In this document: piece by piece, positions 33,657 to 41,991 of the stretch | Position numbering within the stretch: position 1 is the first letter of the stretch | How the letters are laid out: every line of letters starts with the position of its first letter | Origin: Polyangiaceae bacterium | GTDB lineage: Bacteria > Myxococcota_A > Polyangia > Polyangiales > Polyangiaceae | Length of the DNA: 64,000 nucleotides | Assembly: GCA_041389725.1 (NCBI GenBank) | Contig: JAWKRG010000015.1 | Location: 1-64,000 of the forward strand | Reading direction: 5' to 3' | Notes under the pieces: model-generated | The model's database searches: none | Told to the model about the DNA's origin: nothing | The model's input: only the letters and a program-made list of their open reading frames with translations | Translations under genes and position numbers: made by a program

Positions 33657-34706
33657 TCAGCGCCGGCGCGGCTCGACGCGGATCTGCCGCGCCATCTGGC
33701 GCTGCACACGTCGATGCAAGGACCGCGGGCGCCGGGCGATCTCTTTGCGGATCTGCTCCAGGCTGCGGTCCGGGATGCCCACATGACAGATGGGTTCACC
33801 CGGGCGCACCACGGGCAGCGTCGTCATTCCCAAGACGATGCCTGCCGCGGGCGCGGTGACCACAGGGCTTTCCTGTCGGAAGAACGCATCACACACCGCC
33901 AAGGGCTCCCCTTCGTCGACCAGATCTCCGGGGCGCACATGGAAGCGCAACAACCCGCCGGTTTGCGCACGCACCCACAGGGACTTCGCGATCGCGGTCT
34001 GATAGGCCGGCGACTCCACGGCGCCCTCGAGCATCCCAAGCTCCACCAACACGTTGCGCACGCCACGCACGCCAATGGCGACGGCGCCCTGCTCGATCTT
34101 CAGCGCTTCTCCTGACTCGAAGAGAATCGTGCGGCACCCACTACCGCACGCCACGTGTCGCAAAGAGCGGTCGTCGCCCTTGCGACTCACGATGGCCTCC
34201 GAACCAAACCAATACGCCAGCCGCGACACCTCGGGATCCGTCAGGTCCGCGCGGACGTGGGGGAAGTTCGTGCGCCCGATGGGCGCCGTGTGCAGATCGA
34301 TGCCGTAGTTGGAGCGCGCCACGACTTCGCGAAAGATGGTGTTCGCAAGACGGAAGGCCAAACTGCCCTTGGGGTCCCCAGGAAAGCTACGGTTCAGATC
34401 GCGACGATCCGGCAAGTAGCGGCTATGGCGCTCGAAGCCGAACACGTTGACCACCGGCACCAAGAGCAACGTGCCGCGAATGAGCTCCAGCGCGGAGAAC
34501 ATGAGCTCGCGAATCACGCCGGTTCCGTTCAGCTCGTCTCCGTGTATGGCGCCGGTCACGAACACGGTCGGTCCGCTCTTGCGTGCGCGAACCACACGCA
34601 AGGGGACGCTCACGGGAACGCCCATGCTCGTCTCGCTGACTTTCAGCGCGATGTCTCGGGTCTCCCCCTTTCTGACCCGCTCACCTCCGATCTCGAAGAT
34701 CGGCAC
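33657..34706 (-). CDS. Succinylglutamate desuccinylase/aspartoacylase-family zinc hydrolase, 349 aa
   Basis: GTG at 34706. The protein shows the M14-type fold signature of the AstE/AspA family: GAIHGDELNGTGVIREL with the zinc-binding HGDE, then NRSFPGDPKGSLAFRLAN and the second zinc His in YGIDLHTA. A C-terminal beta-barrel (about 260-315, with GLLRFHVRPGDLVDEGEPLA) resembles a biotinyl-lipoyl-like domain, as in related deacylases. The probable role is hydrolysis of an N-acyl or peptide bond on an acidic amino acid. It follows rimK on the same strand by eight bases, and such genes are known partners of RimK-type ATP-grasp ligases, so glutamate-tail trimming is plausible. Confidence 0.82.
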   Translation of the reverse strand: MPIFEIGGERVRKGETRDIALKVSETSMGVPVSVPLRVVRARKSGPTVFVTGAIHGDELNGTGVIRELMFSALELIRGTLLLVPVVNVFGFERHSRYLPDRRDLNRSFPGDPKGSLAFRLANTIFREVVARSNYGIDLHTAPIGRTNFPHVRADLTDPEVSRLAYWFGSEAIVSRKGDDRSLRHVACGSGCRTILFESGEALKIEQGAVAIGVRGVRNVLVELGMLEGAVESPAYQTAIAKSLWVRAQTGGLLRFHVRPGDLVDEGEPLAVCDAFFRQESPVVTAPAAGIVLGMTTLPVVRPGEPICHVGIPDRSLEQIRKEIARRPRSLHRRVQRQMARQIRVEPRRR

Positions 34707-34714
34707 CTTCTTGG

Positions 34715-35911
34715 TCAGGATCCTCTCCCTTCGGCTGCACGGCGCCTACCCTTGCGGCGAGGGCGGCGCGCTTCGGCGGGAATGAAGCCCTTTAGCGTGA
34801 TGTGCTTGCCGAAGCAGAGCACGATGTCGCCCGCGAGAAGTTCGCGATCCCCCCGCGGGTTCGGGATGGTCACACTCCCGCGCGTGATACTGAGCACTTG
34901 CACGTCGCGCTCCCGCAACCCCGAATCACGCAGGACTTTGCCGCACAACTCGCTTTCGGCGGTTACGGGGAATTCCGCCACGCCGTAGCCGGACTTGAGC
35001 GTGAGTCGCTGCCGCAGATCCAGCTCGGGAAACAAGACCTGCTCCTCGAGGTGCTCGATGATGGCGCCCGCAACGTCCACCCCCGTCGCTCGCTCGATTC
35101 CCTCGAGTCCCGGCGAGGAGTTCACTTCCAGGATGCTAGGGCCGTCCTGAGTCTCCAACATGTCTACACCGGCGACCCGCAGTCCCATGATCTGCGCGGC
35201 GTGGATCGCCGTCCGTTCGTAGACAGGGTCGATCTGCACGGCCTCGGCCCGCCCGCCGCGGTGCACGTTGCTGCGGAACTCTTCGCCAACGGCCACGCGA
35301 CGCATGGCGGCCACCACGCGGTCACCGACCACGAAAGCGCGCATGTCACGCCCTCGGCTCTCGGCCACGAACTTCTGAATCAGCACGTTCTGCTTGGCAC
35401 TCTGCAACGTCTCGATGATGGCTTCGGCCACCTTGACGTTCTCCGCCAAGATCACCCCAATGCCTTGGGTCCCTTCGAGCAACTTGATGATCACCGGTGC
35501 GCCGCCGACGCGTTCGATGGCGGACAGCACGCTCGCCCGATCGCGCACGAAGGCCGTGGGCGGAATGCCGATGTTGTGGCGACTGAGGATCTGAATGCTG
35601 CGGAGCTTGTCGCGGGACACGCTGATGGCGGTCGACGAATTGAGCGTGAAGACGCCCATCTGTTCGAACTGGCGCACCACGGCAGTGCCGTACATGGTGA
35701 TCGAGGCTCCGATGCGGGGAATGACCGCGTCGTAGTGGCTCAAGCGCTGGTTGCGGAAGAACAAGTCCGGCTTGCCCTGCTCGAGACCCATGGCGAACCG
35801 CAGCGTGTTCAGCACCTTGATCTTGTGCCCACGCTTGAGCGCGGCTTCCCGCAGACGGCGCGTGCTGTAGGCCCGCGGGCTCCTGGAAAGAATGCCGAGT
35901 TTCATGCTCAT
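34715..35911 (-). CDS. rimK: RimK-type glutamate ligase with C-terminal TrkA-C domain, 398 aa
   Basis: ATG at 35911 overlaps the stop of the RimB-like gene (TGATG). Residues 4-95 form the RimK N-terminal domain (MKLGILSRSPRAYSTRRLREAA, YDAVIPRIGASITMYGTAVVRQFE). Residues 104-290 are the ATP-grasp fold, with VIIKLLEGTQGIGV, ESRGRDMRAFVVG and the metal-binding EVNSSPGLEGIE (262-273). These parts match enzymes that add glutamate to ribosomal protein S6 or other targets. Residues about 309-372 (VAEFPVTAESELCGKVLRDSGLRE, then GDIVLCFGK) are a TrkA-C/RCK_C domain, which binds small ligands in K+ channels and transporters. This extra domain is absent from E. coli RimK and suggests ligand control. 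Confidence 0.88.
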   Translation of the reverse strand: MSMKLGILSRSPRAYSTRRLREAALKRGHKIKVLNTLRFAMGLEQGKPDLFFRNQRLSHYDAVIPRIGASITMYGTAVVRQFEQMGVFTLNSSTAISVSRDKLRSIQILSRHNIGIPPTAFVRDRASVLSAIERVGGAPVIIKLLEGTQGIGVILAENVKVAEAIIETLQSAKQNVLIQKFVAESRGRDMRAFVVGDRVVAAMRRVAVGEEFRSNVHRGGRAEAVQIDPVYERTAIHAAQIMGLRVAGVDMLETQDGPSILEVNSSPGLEGIERATGVDVAGAIIEHLEEQVLFPELDLRQRLTLKSGYGVAEFPVTAESELCGKVLRDSGLRERDVQVLSITRGSVTIPNPRGDRELLAGDIVLCFGKHITLKGFIPAEARRPRRKGRRRAAEGRGS

Positions 35912-36426
35912 CACGGCTGCACCCTCTTCTTCTTCTTCTTGGTCTTCTTCCGCTTGGGCCGTCCGAGGCTGTAGCGCCGGCTGGTGTCGATCAGGAACGC
36001 GTGGCTCAGCGCCGAGCGTCCGATCAGCATGCGGAATATCATTCGCTCCCGACACACCAGGGACAACTCGACCTCGCGCTCCACGCCGCCGATTCGAACT
36101 CGCGCCACCACGAAGATGCGACTCTGGGATACGCCACTGGACGGGCGCACGCGACCCCGGCGCGCAATCGGAGCCTCCACCGTCACCCGTCGGTCGACCT
36201 TCTTGCGGTGGAGGCGTACGTCGAAGCGCACGCGATCGCCGCCGATCTCCTCGATGTTCTCGACGTGAAGTGCGCTACTGCGCGCGCCCGTATCCATCTT
36301 GGCGCGCAGCCGCATCACGTTCCATTCGGGAATATCGACGTATTCCGCCCAGCCGATCACCAAGGGCTCAGTCACGCGGGGCCACTGTACACGAACTTCG
36401 GCCGTGAGAAGGAGGCCACTCTGCAT
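35911..36426 (-). CDS. RimB-like aspartic/zinc protease-fold protein, about 171 aa
   Basis: The block VIGWAEYVDIPEWNVMRLRAKMDTGARSSALHVENIEEI has the DTGARxSAL motif of the RimK-associated putative ATP-dependent zinc protease family (retropepsin-like fold, RimB). The core continues with RRVTVEAPIARRGRVRPSSGVSQSRIFV and SLVCRERMIFRMLIGRSAL. The C-terminus is a poly-Lys tail (RPKRKKTKKKKKRVQP). ATG at 36426 is chosen; GTG at 36375, right before the conserved core, is also possible. RimB-type proteins trim glutamate tails added by RimK in Pseudomonas. The 1-nt overlap with rimK and the deacylase gene after it support one pathway. Confidence 0.78.
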   Translation of the reverse strand: MQSGLLLTAEVRVQWPRVTEPLVIGWAEYVDIPEWNVMRLRAKMDTGARSSALHVENIEEIGGDRVRFDVRLHRKKVDRRVTVEAPIARRGRVRPSSGVSQSRIFVVARVRIGGVEREVELSLVCRERMIFRMLIGRSALSHAFLIDTSRRYSLGRPKRKKTKKKKKRVQP

Positions 36427-36478
36427 GCGGACCCAACGCTGGTTTCGACGCGGGGGTTCGGCGTGATATCCTTGGCGG

Positions 36479-37648
36479 ATGGTTCGACGAGCAATCGCTA
36501 CGGCCCTGCAAACCCTGGGCGCATGCGGGTTGCTTCTACTGGGATGCACGAGCAAGAGCAGCAGCAAGAACACGACCTCCAGTGGAGGTGCCGGCGCGAC
36601 GGGCGGAGCAAGCGGAGGCAGCGACGCCGGGTCAGGCGCCAGCGGCGGACTGGGCACAGGTGGCAGCGCGGGCGGCAGCGGAAGCGCTGGTGCGGGCGGA
36701 AACGCCGGGACGGGCGGCCAGGCAAGCCTTCCCGTGTTGGTCGGCACCAGCACGATCAGCGTCCCTCGCGGATTTGCGGTCAGTTCCAGCCACGCCTTCG
36801 TGAGCGGCGAGCCCGCCAACCCCGGCGGAACGGCGTTCACGCAAATCGTCCTCTCCACTGGCGCCAAGAACGAGTTCGGGGCGGGTGCGCTCTGGGGGAT
36901 CGCCGCCGATGATTCGGGGGTGTACGCCGCCGATTTCGAGGGGCTGCGACTGTTCTACGGCGGCATTAGCCTCGCAAATCAGATCGACCTTTCGCCACGC
37001 AAGCCGTACCTGGTCGCGCTCACGCCCTCCCATGTGTTCCTGGACGACGAGCAGAACGCATCCGTATCAGACATCCTGAGCTTCAAGCGCAGTGACGGCT
37101 TCATGAGCGTCATCGCAACGGGCGTGCCCACGTCCTGGCAGCTGTTGGCCGATGGGACCGAACTCTTTGCCGCAGGCTACGACGCGCCGACCCTGCACGT
37201 GCTCGACACCACTGCTGCGCCCGTGGCGTCGCCGCCCGCGGCATTCACCGCGACCATCGGCGGAGCGATTCGGGCCTTGGCGGTCAATGGAACTCACATC
37301 TTCGCGAGCACGTGGCAGGGCAGCTGCAGCGGCTCGGTCGCGCCCAGTAGTGCGATCTACCAACTCGATCGCAAGTCCCCGGGGCAAAACACTGCACTGA
37401 TTGAAGTCCCAGGCATCTCAGCGATGGCGTTGAGCGCCACCCACTTGTACGTGGCACAGCTCGGGCCATGCAACGCACCGGGTCAGGGCAGCATCCGACG
37501 CTCTTCGCTGTTGACGCCGGATCAGTTCGAAACCGTCGTCGCCAACCAGGAAGTGCCCGAAGCACTCGTCGTGCGCGGAAGCGCGCTCTATTGGATGAAC
37601 GCCGGACTCTCGACGTCGACGGTCCGCGTTTGGCGCCTCGACTTGTAG
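36479..37648 (+). CDS. Lipoprotein with beta-propeller-like domain, 389 aa
   Basis: The signal MVRRAIATALQTLGACGLLLLGCTS has the lipobox LLGC. A Gly/Ser/Ala-rich linker (about residues 25-80) follows. The rest is a series of repeats of about 45-50 residues with strand patterns such as FAVSSSHAFVSGE, GVYAADFEGLRLFY, LVALTPSHVFLDDE, LLADGTELFAAGY, LAVNGTHIFASTW and MALSATHLYVAQLG. This fits a six- or seven-bladed beta-propeller exposed on the outer membrane. No catalytic residues are recognisable. It is divergent from the RimB-like gene (52 bases between starts) and convergent with the redox operon. Confidence 0.75.
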   Translation: MVRRAIATALQTLGACGLLLLGCTSKSSSKNTTSSGGAGATGGASGGSDAGSGASGGLGTGGSAGGSGSAGAGGNAGTGGQASLPVLVGTSTISVPRGFAVSSSHAFVSGEPANPGGTAFTQIVLSTGAKNEFGAGALWGIAADDSGVYAADFEGLRLFYGGISLANQIDLSPRKPYLVALTPSHVFLDDEQNASVSDILSFKRSDGFMSVIATGVPTSWQLLADGTELFAAGYDAPTLHVLDTTAAPVASPPAAFTATIGGAIRALAVNGTHIFASTWQGSCSGSVAPSSAIYQLDRKSPGQNTALIEVPGISAMALSATHLYVAQLGPCNAPGQGSIRRSSLLTPDQFETVVANQEVPEALVVRGSALYWMNAGLSTSTVRVWRLDL

Positions 37649-37654
37649 CCAACA

Positions 37655-39685
37655 TCAGTGCTGCTCGTCGGACGGCTCTCCCTTGGCGTCGAGGAGCTCC
37701 GGTACGGGGCGCTGAATGCCGGCGCGCTCCAGGAACGCCCAGGGCGTCAGGGCGCCGATCTGCACCACGATGGCGTCGACGCTAAGGGTGCTGCGCTTGC
37801 CCCGGCACTCGAGTTCCACACCGCCGGCGTGCACGTGTGTCACCACGGTGTCGAAGCTCAGGCTGACGCGACCGGCATCGGCGGCTTCTCGCAGGGCGCT
37901 GATGTTGCGGGGCTTGCCCCGCGCGAAGTCCGAGCCGCGATGGACGACGGTCACACGGGTGTCGGCTTGCAGGCTCAGGGCGAGCGCGGTCTCCATCGCC
38001 GAGTCTCCCAGCCCCACCACCAGCACGCGCATGCCCGCGAAGCTCGCCGCGTCGGAAATCCCGTAGAAGACCCTGGATTCCGCGTCTGCGTCGATCGTCG
38101 CGTCGAGTCGGCGCGGAGTCCCACGCTTGCCCACGGCCATCACCACGAAGGGCGCGCGAAGCGTGATCGAGTTGTCGTCTTCGTCCAAGGCGTCTACGCG
38201 AAATCCTGCCTCTCCAACGCGTTCGACGGCAAGCACGCGCGTCCGTTCGCGAATCGGCAGCGCGTGACGCCGAACGATGCGCAACCACTGGGCCAGGAGT
38301 TCCTCCTTGGTGCTTTCCTCGAGCCACAGCTCTCCCACCACGGGAACGTCCAAGGGCTGATCGAAGACGAGCTTGCCACGCGGAAAGCTCCGAATACTCG
38401 CAGCCACCGTCGCCTGCTCCAGCACGATGGCGCTCAGGCCCTCTCGCTGCGCGGCCAGTGCCGCCGAAAGACCCGCGGGACCTGCGCCCACGACGATCAC
38501 GTCCGCGTCCGTCCCGCGCGCGCCTCGCCGTCGCTTCGGCAGAGCGCCAGCAATGGCTTTGAGCGCGTGGTCTCCTTGATTGATCGCGTTCTTGATCAGC
38601 GGCATACCCGTGAGATCGCCGGCCAAGAACAACCCTGGCACGTCCAGGCTCTGCAGATTCTCATCGACGCGAGGGCGATCGACGATGGCAGGCCCCTCGC
38701 GCACGACGAGGGAGCCATTCGGGCACTTCTGCTCGCACAGGGTGAGCCCGCAGCAATCGTCGGGGCGCGCCACCTTGGCGAGAAAGGTCTCCATCTCGAT
38801 CACGCCGTAAGGGCAGGCGTCTACGCACGCTCGACAGCCGAGACACGTCGTGGAGTCCACCTGCGGCAAGCGACGCGTCGCCGTGGGCGCGACGTCGACT
38901 TCCACCTTCTTGCCACGCAGCCCGGCGCCGAGTTGCCAGCGTCGCCCGCCCCACACTACCAGACCAAGCCCGAAACTCAGCGCCAGCCACGGCAGGCGTG
39001 TGGGGGCAGCGGGCGCCGGCGTCGACACCAGTACCTGCCGCGCAGCCTCCCACGCTCCGTCCCGCGCTCCACGCTTGGCGCTCTCGGCGAACAACCCAGG
39101 CCGCGTGTGCTCGTCGAAACAGAGCGTCGGCACGTTGGCTCGCCCCCGCGTGCCGCCCGCAGGCAGACAGCTGACGATCGCATCGGCGGGATCGTCTAGG
39201 GCATGGCAAGCGCCGCAGCGCTCCGCGGCCACGGTGGCGACGAAGACGGACTTTGGTGCATGGAACAGTGGGGGCGTCTCGGCAGGCACGGACCAACCAT
39301 TGCCGTAGCGCCAGGCACGCCCTTCGGTTCCGAGGGCCACGCCCTGATCCGAACGGTGACTGTCGTGGCAGCTCACGCAGGTCATCTTGCCCAGCTGTCG
39401 CACGCGAGCGTGGCCACGACGCGTCGTGGCGTGCGGGCCGTGACAACGCACGCAGGCAGCGACGATCTCACCCTGTCCGTGGCAATCGGCGCAGCCCACT
39501 CCAGCGCGCGCGTGCGGGCGCGAGAGCGCTCCCGGACTGCTCAAGGCCGCCTGTCCCTCGCTCCAGTACAGGGCGGCGCCCAGGGCCAGCGCGAAGGCGA
39601 TCGAGCCCGGAAGTAGCCCGTCCAAGCGACGGACGTCACTGGGTTCGTCCGCTGCGCGTCGGCTGCTGCGCCGGGAACCGTTCAC
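37655..39685 (-). CDS. Tetrahaem cytochrome c / ferredoxin / FAD-NAD(P) oxidoreductase fusion, 676 aa
   Basis: GTG at 39685 overlaps the upstream stop (GTGA). One membrane helix at about 26-46 is followed by four CxxCH haem sites at 65-69, 78-82, 103-107 and 157-161, then a second helix at about 231-247, so the haems should face the periplasm. Behind the second helix, in the cytoplasm, are Fe-S motifs CLGCRACVDACP (281-292) and CCGLTLCEQKCP (311-322). Then GLFLAGDLTGMPLIKNAINQG (about 351-371) precedes GAGPAG (400-405); the first is normally the C-terminal FAD motif of thioredoxin-reductase-like proteins. The protein ends right where that motif would be expected, which suggests a permuted flavoprotein. 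Electrons could pass between NAD(P)H and periplasmic haems in one chain. It is the last gene of the redox operon. Confidence 0.85.
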   Translation of the reverse strand: MNGSRRSSRRAADEPSDVRRLDGLLPGSIAFALALGAALYWSEGQAALSSPGALSRPHARAGVGCADCHGQGEIVAACVRCHGPHATTRRGHARVRQLGKMTCVSCHDSHRSDQGVALGTEGRAWRYGNGWSVPAETPPLFHAPKSVFVATVAAERCGACHALDDPADAIVSCLPAGGTRGRANVPTLCFDEHTRPGLFAESAKRGARDGAWEAARQVLVSTPAPAAPTRLPWLALSFGLGLVVWGGRRWQLGAGLRGKKVEVDVAPTATRRLPQVDSTTCLGCRACVDACPYGVIEMETFLAKVARPDDCCGLTLCEQKCPNGSLVVREGPAIVDRPRVDENLQSLDVPGLFLAGDLTGMPLIKNAINQGDHALKAIAGALPKRRRGARGTDADVIVVGAGPAGLSAALAAQREGLSAIVLEQATVAASIRSFPRGKLVFDQPLDVPVVGELWLEESTKEELLAQWLRIVRRHALPIRERTRVLAVERVGEAGFRVDALDEDDNSITLRAPFVVMAVGKRGTPRRLDATIDADAESRVFYGISDAASFAGMRVLVVGLGDSAMETALALSLQADTRVTVVHRGSDFARGKPRNISALREAADAGRVSLSFDTVVTHVHAGGVELECRGKRSTLSVDAIVVQIGALTPWAFLERAGIQRPVPELLDAKGEPSDEQH

Positions 39686-41991
39686 GGTTGCCTCCCAATC
39701 GCGATCAGATGCACCGCGAGCATGAGCAGGAACACCGCAAGGCTCAGCACATGAAGCGGGAGCACCGCACGTAGCGCGGCTGTCGCGAAGCGTCGCGCCG
39801 GCAATGCCCTGAGCTCCACGACGACGCGTGTGAGCTCCGCCAGCGCCGCGGCGTGGTGTTTGGCCTTGTCGCCCAAGATAGCGTCGAGCTTGCGCTGCAC
39901 GCGCGCTTCTTCCTGACGCAACGTGTGACCCGATAGGAGCAGTGCGAGTGCACCCCAGGGAGCGCGGGCGTAGGGCAAGAGCACACGCTGCAACAGCAGC
40001 TTGACCACGTCGCTCTTGCCGCTGGCGGCGCGAAACAGGCGATCTTTCAGTCGTTCGCGCTCACGACGAAAGTCTTCGGGAAGGAGGCCCTTGCGCTCCA
40101 CCCGCGTCAGGGCAGCTGGAAGCACGCGATAGGCCAGCGCTCCCAGCGCTCCCAAGACGCTCGCACACCAGAACGCTGGGCCGACCAAGGTGTGCGTGCT
40201 GCGCGCGGGTGCAATGCCAGCATGCCACGCGACGGCAGCCATTGCGCCCAACCCCAACCAAATGTGCCACTGGTAGGCGCGCCGCGTCGACGAGGGTGCG
40301 ACGACCCTTTGCCACACGGCGCGTGCGCCCTGCTCGACCCGGGCCGCGTTCTTTCGATACGCGCGCTTCTGCACGGCGTAGCCGAAGAGCGCAAGCACCG
40401 CGCCCAGCGCGAGCGGCCCGGCGACCAAGCCGACACCGCTGCCAGCGCTCAGGGTGCCGCGCGCGTGCAGGCCCGCTCCCAAGCCGAGCAGGGCCATGGC
40501 CAGCGCCAGCGGCAGCGCGGTCACCCAAGCCGACTGCGCGACGCCCGACGCAGCTGCCGAGGGAGCTCGCACTCGCCCCGGAAACAGCGCGAAGACGTCG
40601 GCGAAGTCGCGGCTGGGATCCACACGCAGCAAACTGCCGGTGGGGCAGGCCTGCACGCAGGCGGGTCCAGCGCGCTCGCGGCACAGATCGCACTTCGTCG
40701 CGACCAGGGCGCTGTGCCCTACCGTCCCAGCCGCGTCCGCGGCAGACGTCGCGTTCACTGCCGCCGACGGCGCGGACGGATTGCGGGGCGCCATGCGGAT
40801 GTTGTCCCAGGGGCACGCCTTGGCGCATGCCGCACAGCCCGTGCACAGCTCCGCACGAATGAACACCTCCCCGCCAGATTCGCGGCCGATGGCGCCCGTG
40901 GGACAATCGATCATGCACGAAGGGTTTTCGCAGTGCTGGCAGCTGTTCGGCACCAGCAGGCTGCTCGGCATCGCGGTCTGCGCCAAGGCGGTCACGATCT
41001 TGTCCCCGCGCCGCACTAGCCGCGTCGCGCCGTGCACGTCCCCGCAAGCCAGAGAGCACTGCCCGCAGCGCACACAACTGTCTTGGTCGATGACCAACAG
41101 GGCTCGTGCGGCATGCATACGGTAGACGTCCGCCAACACGTGACTGGTCGCATTGCTCTCGACCAGAAGCGGGGCTTGCGCCGCGTCCCGCGCCTCCGTG
41201 ACGCGGCGCAGCCGCGCGAGCACACCAGGATTGCGGTCCACCACGCTGCGCAGCGCAGAACGCGGCAGAGCGAGCACGTGGGCGTCGGACATCGCCACTG
41301 CGGTGGTGTCGTGGGCGTCACCCGCGAGAGCCGCAGCGTCTCCCATGGCGTCACCTCGACTCAAATACGCCATCACGCGCGTGCGGCCCTGCGCCTGGGT
41401 CTGGATCTGCACTAGCCCGGCAACCAAGATGAAAGCGTGGTCGGCAGCGCTGCCTGCACGGAACAGGGCCTGGCCGCGCGCCACCGGGCGGAACTCGGCA
41501 CTATCCAGCAGCAGGGCCACTTCACCTTCTGGCAGATCGTGACCCAGGGCGGAGCTGGCAAGGACGTCACGGGAAAGCGCGCGAGAGAGCGCACGTTGCT
41601 CGCGCGCCAGCGCGTCCTCGCCCACGCCGCCGCGCTGTCGGACGCGCGATAGAATCGCGTAGGGCACTTCGACGACGGAACCCTCCACTCGCGCCACCGC
41701 GCGCGTCATGCGCGAGGCGCCGGTGACCGTGGATTCTTCGCCGAAGAGATCGCCCTGCCGCGCGACGCGCAGCGTGCTTTCTTCCTCGTCTCCGCGACGC
41801 ACCGCTCGCAGCGCGACTTCGCCTGCGACCACGACGTAGAGATCGTCCGCCGCCTGGCCCGCGGCGTAGACCTCCGCGCCGGCGGGCAGATCTCGCACAC
41901 GACTGGCCAGGGTGAGGTCCCTCAATGCCCGTTCGTCCAGGGCACGAAAAAAGGGCGTTCGAAAGGCGCGCTCCAGCGCAGCCTCGTTCAC
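39682..41991 (-). CDS. Dual cNMP-binding / four-[4Fe-4S] / dihaem-b-like membrane protein, 769 aa
   Basis: GTG at 41991 overlaps the upstream stop (GTGA); the longer open frame lies in the neighbour. Two cyclic-nucleotide-binding domains (about 10-118 and 142-262, with GEVALRAVRRGDEE and GDLFGEES) come first. A DmsB-like ferredoxin region has Cys at 306/309/312/316, 351/354/359/363, 383/386/389/393 and 434/437/445/449, enough for four [4Fe-4S] clusters. The C-terminal membrane part has about five to six helices. Two of them carry His pairs 14 apart, H576/H590 and H747/H761 (H-x13-H), the pattern that holds two b-haems in cytochrome b proteins. It likely exchanges electrons between quinol, b-haems and cytoplasmic clusters, with the nucleotide-binding domains as a gate. 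Confidence 0.85.
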   Translation of the reverse strand: MNEAALERAFRTPFFRALDERALRDLTLASRVRDLPAGAEVYAAGQAADDLYVVVAGEVALRAVRRGDEEESTLRVARQGDLFGEESTVTGASRMTRAVARVEGSVVEVPYAILSRVRQRGGVGEDALAREQRALSRALSRDVLASSALGHDLPEGEVALLLDSAEFRPVARGQALFRAGSAADHAFILVAGLVQIQTQAQGRTRVMAYLSRGDAMGDAAALAGDAHDTTAVAMSDAHVLALPRSALRSVVDRNPGVLARLRRVTEARDAAQAPLLVESNATSHVLADVYRMHAARALLVIDQDSCVRCGQCSLACGDVHGATRLVRRGDKIVTALAQTAMPSSLLVPNSCQHCENPSCMIDCPTGAIGRESGGEVFIRAELCTGCAACAKACPWDNIRMAPRNPSAPSAAVNATSAADAAGTVGHSALVATKCDLCRERAGPACVQACPTGSLLRVDPSRDFADVFALFPGRVRAPSAAASGVAQSAWVTALPLALAMALLGLGAGLHARGTLSAGSGVGLVAGPLALGAVLALFGYAVQKRAYRKNAARVEQGARAVWQRVVAPSSTRRAYQWHIWLGLGAMAAVAWHAGIAPARSTHTLVGPAFWCASVLGALGALAYRVLPAALTRVERKGLLPEDFRRERERLKDRLFRAASGKSDVVKLLLQRVLLPYARAPWGALALLLSGHTLRQEEARVQRKLDAILGDKAKHHAAALAELTRVVVELRALPARRFATAALRAVLPLHVLSLAVFLLMLAVHLIAIGRQP

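Noticed and set aside
35911..36867. 318-codon version of the RimB-like gene
   Set aside because: The extra N-terminus is the antisense of the Gly-rich linker of the divergent lipoprotein gene at 36479.
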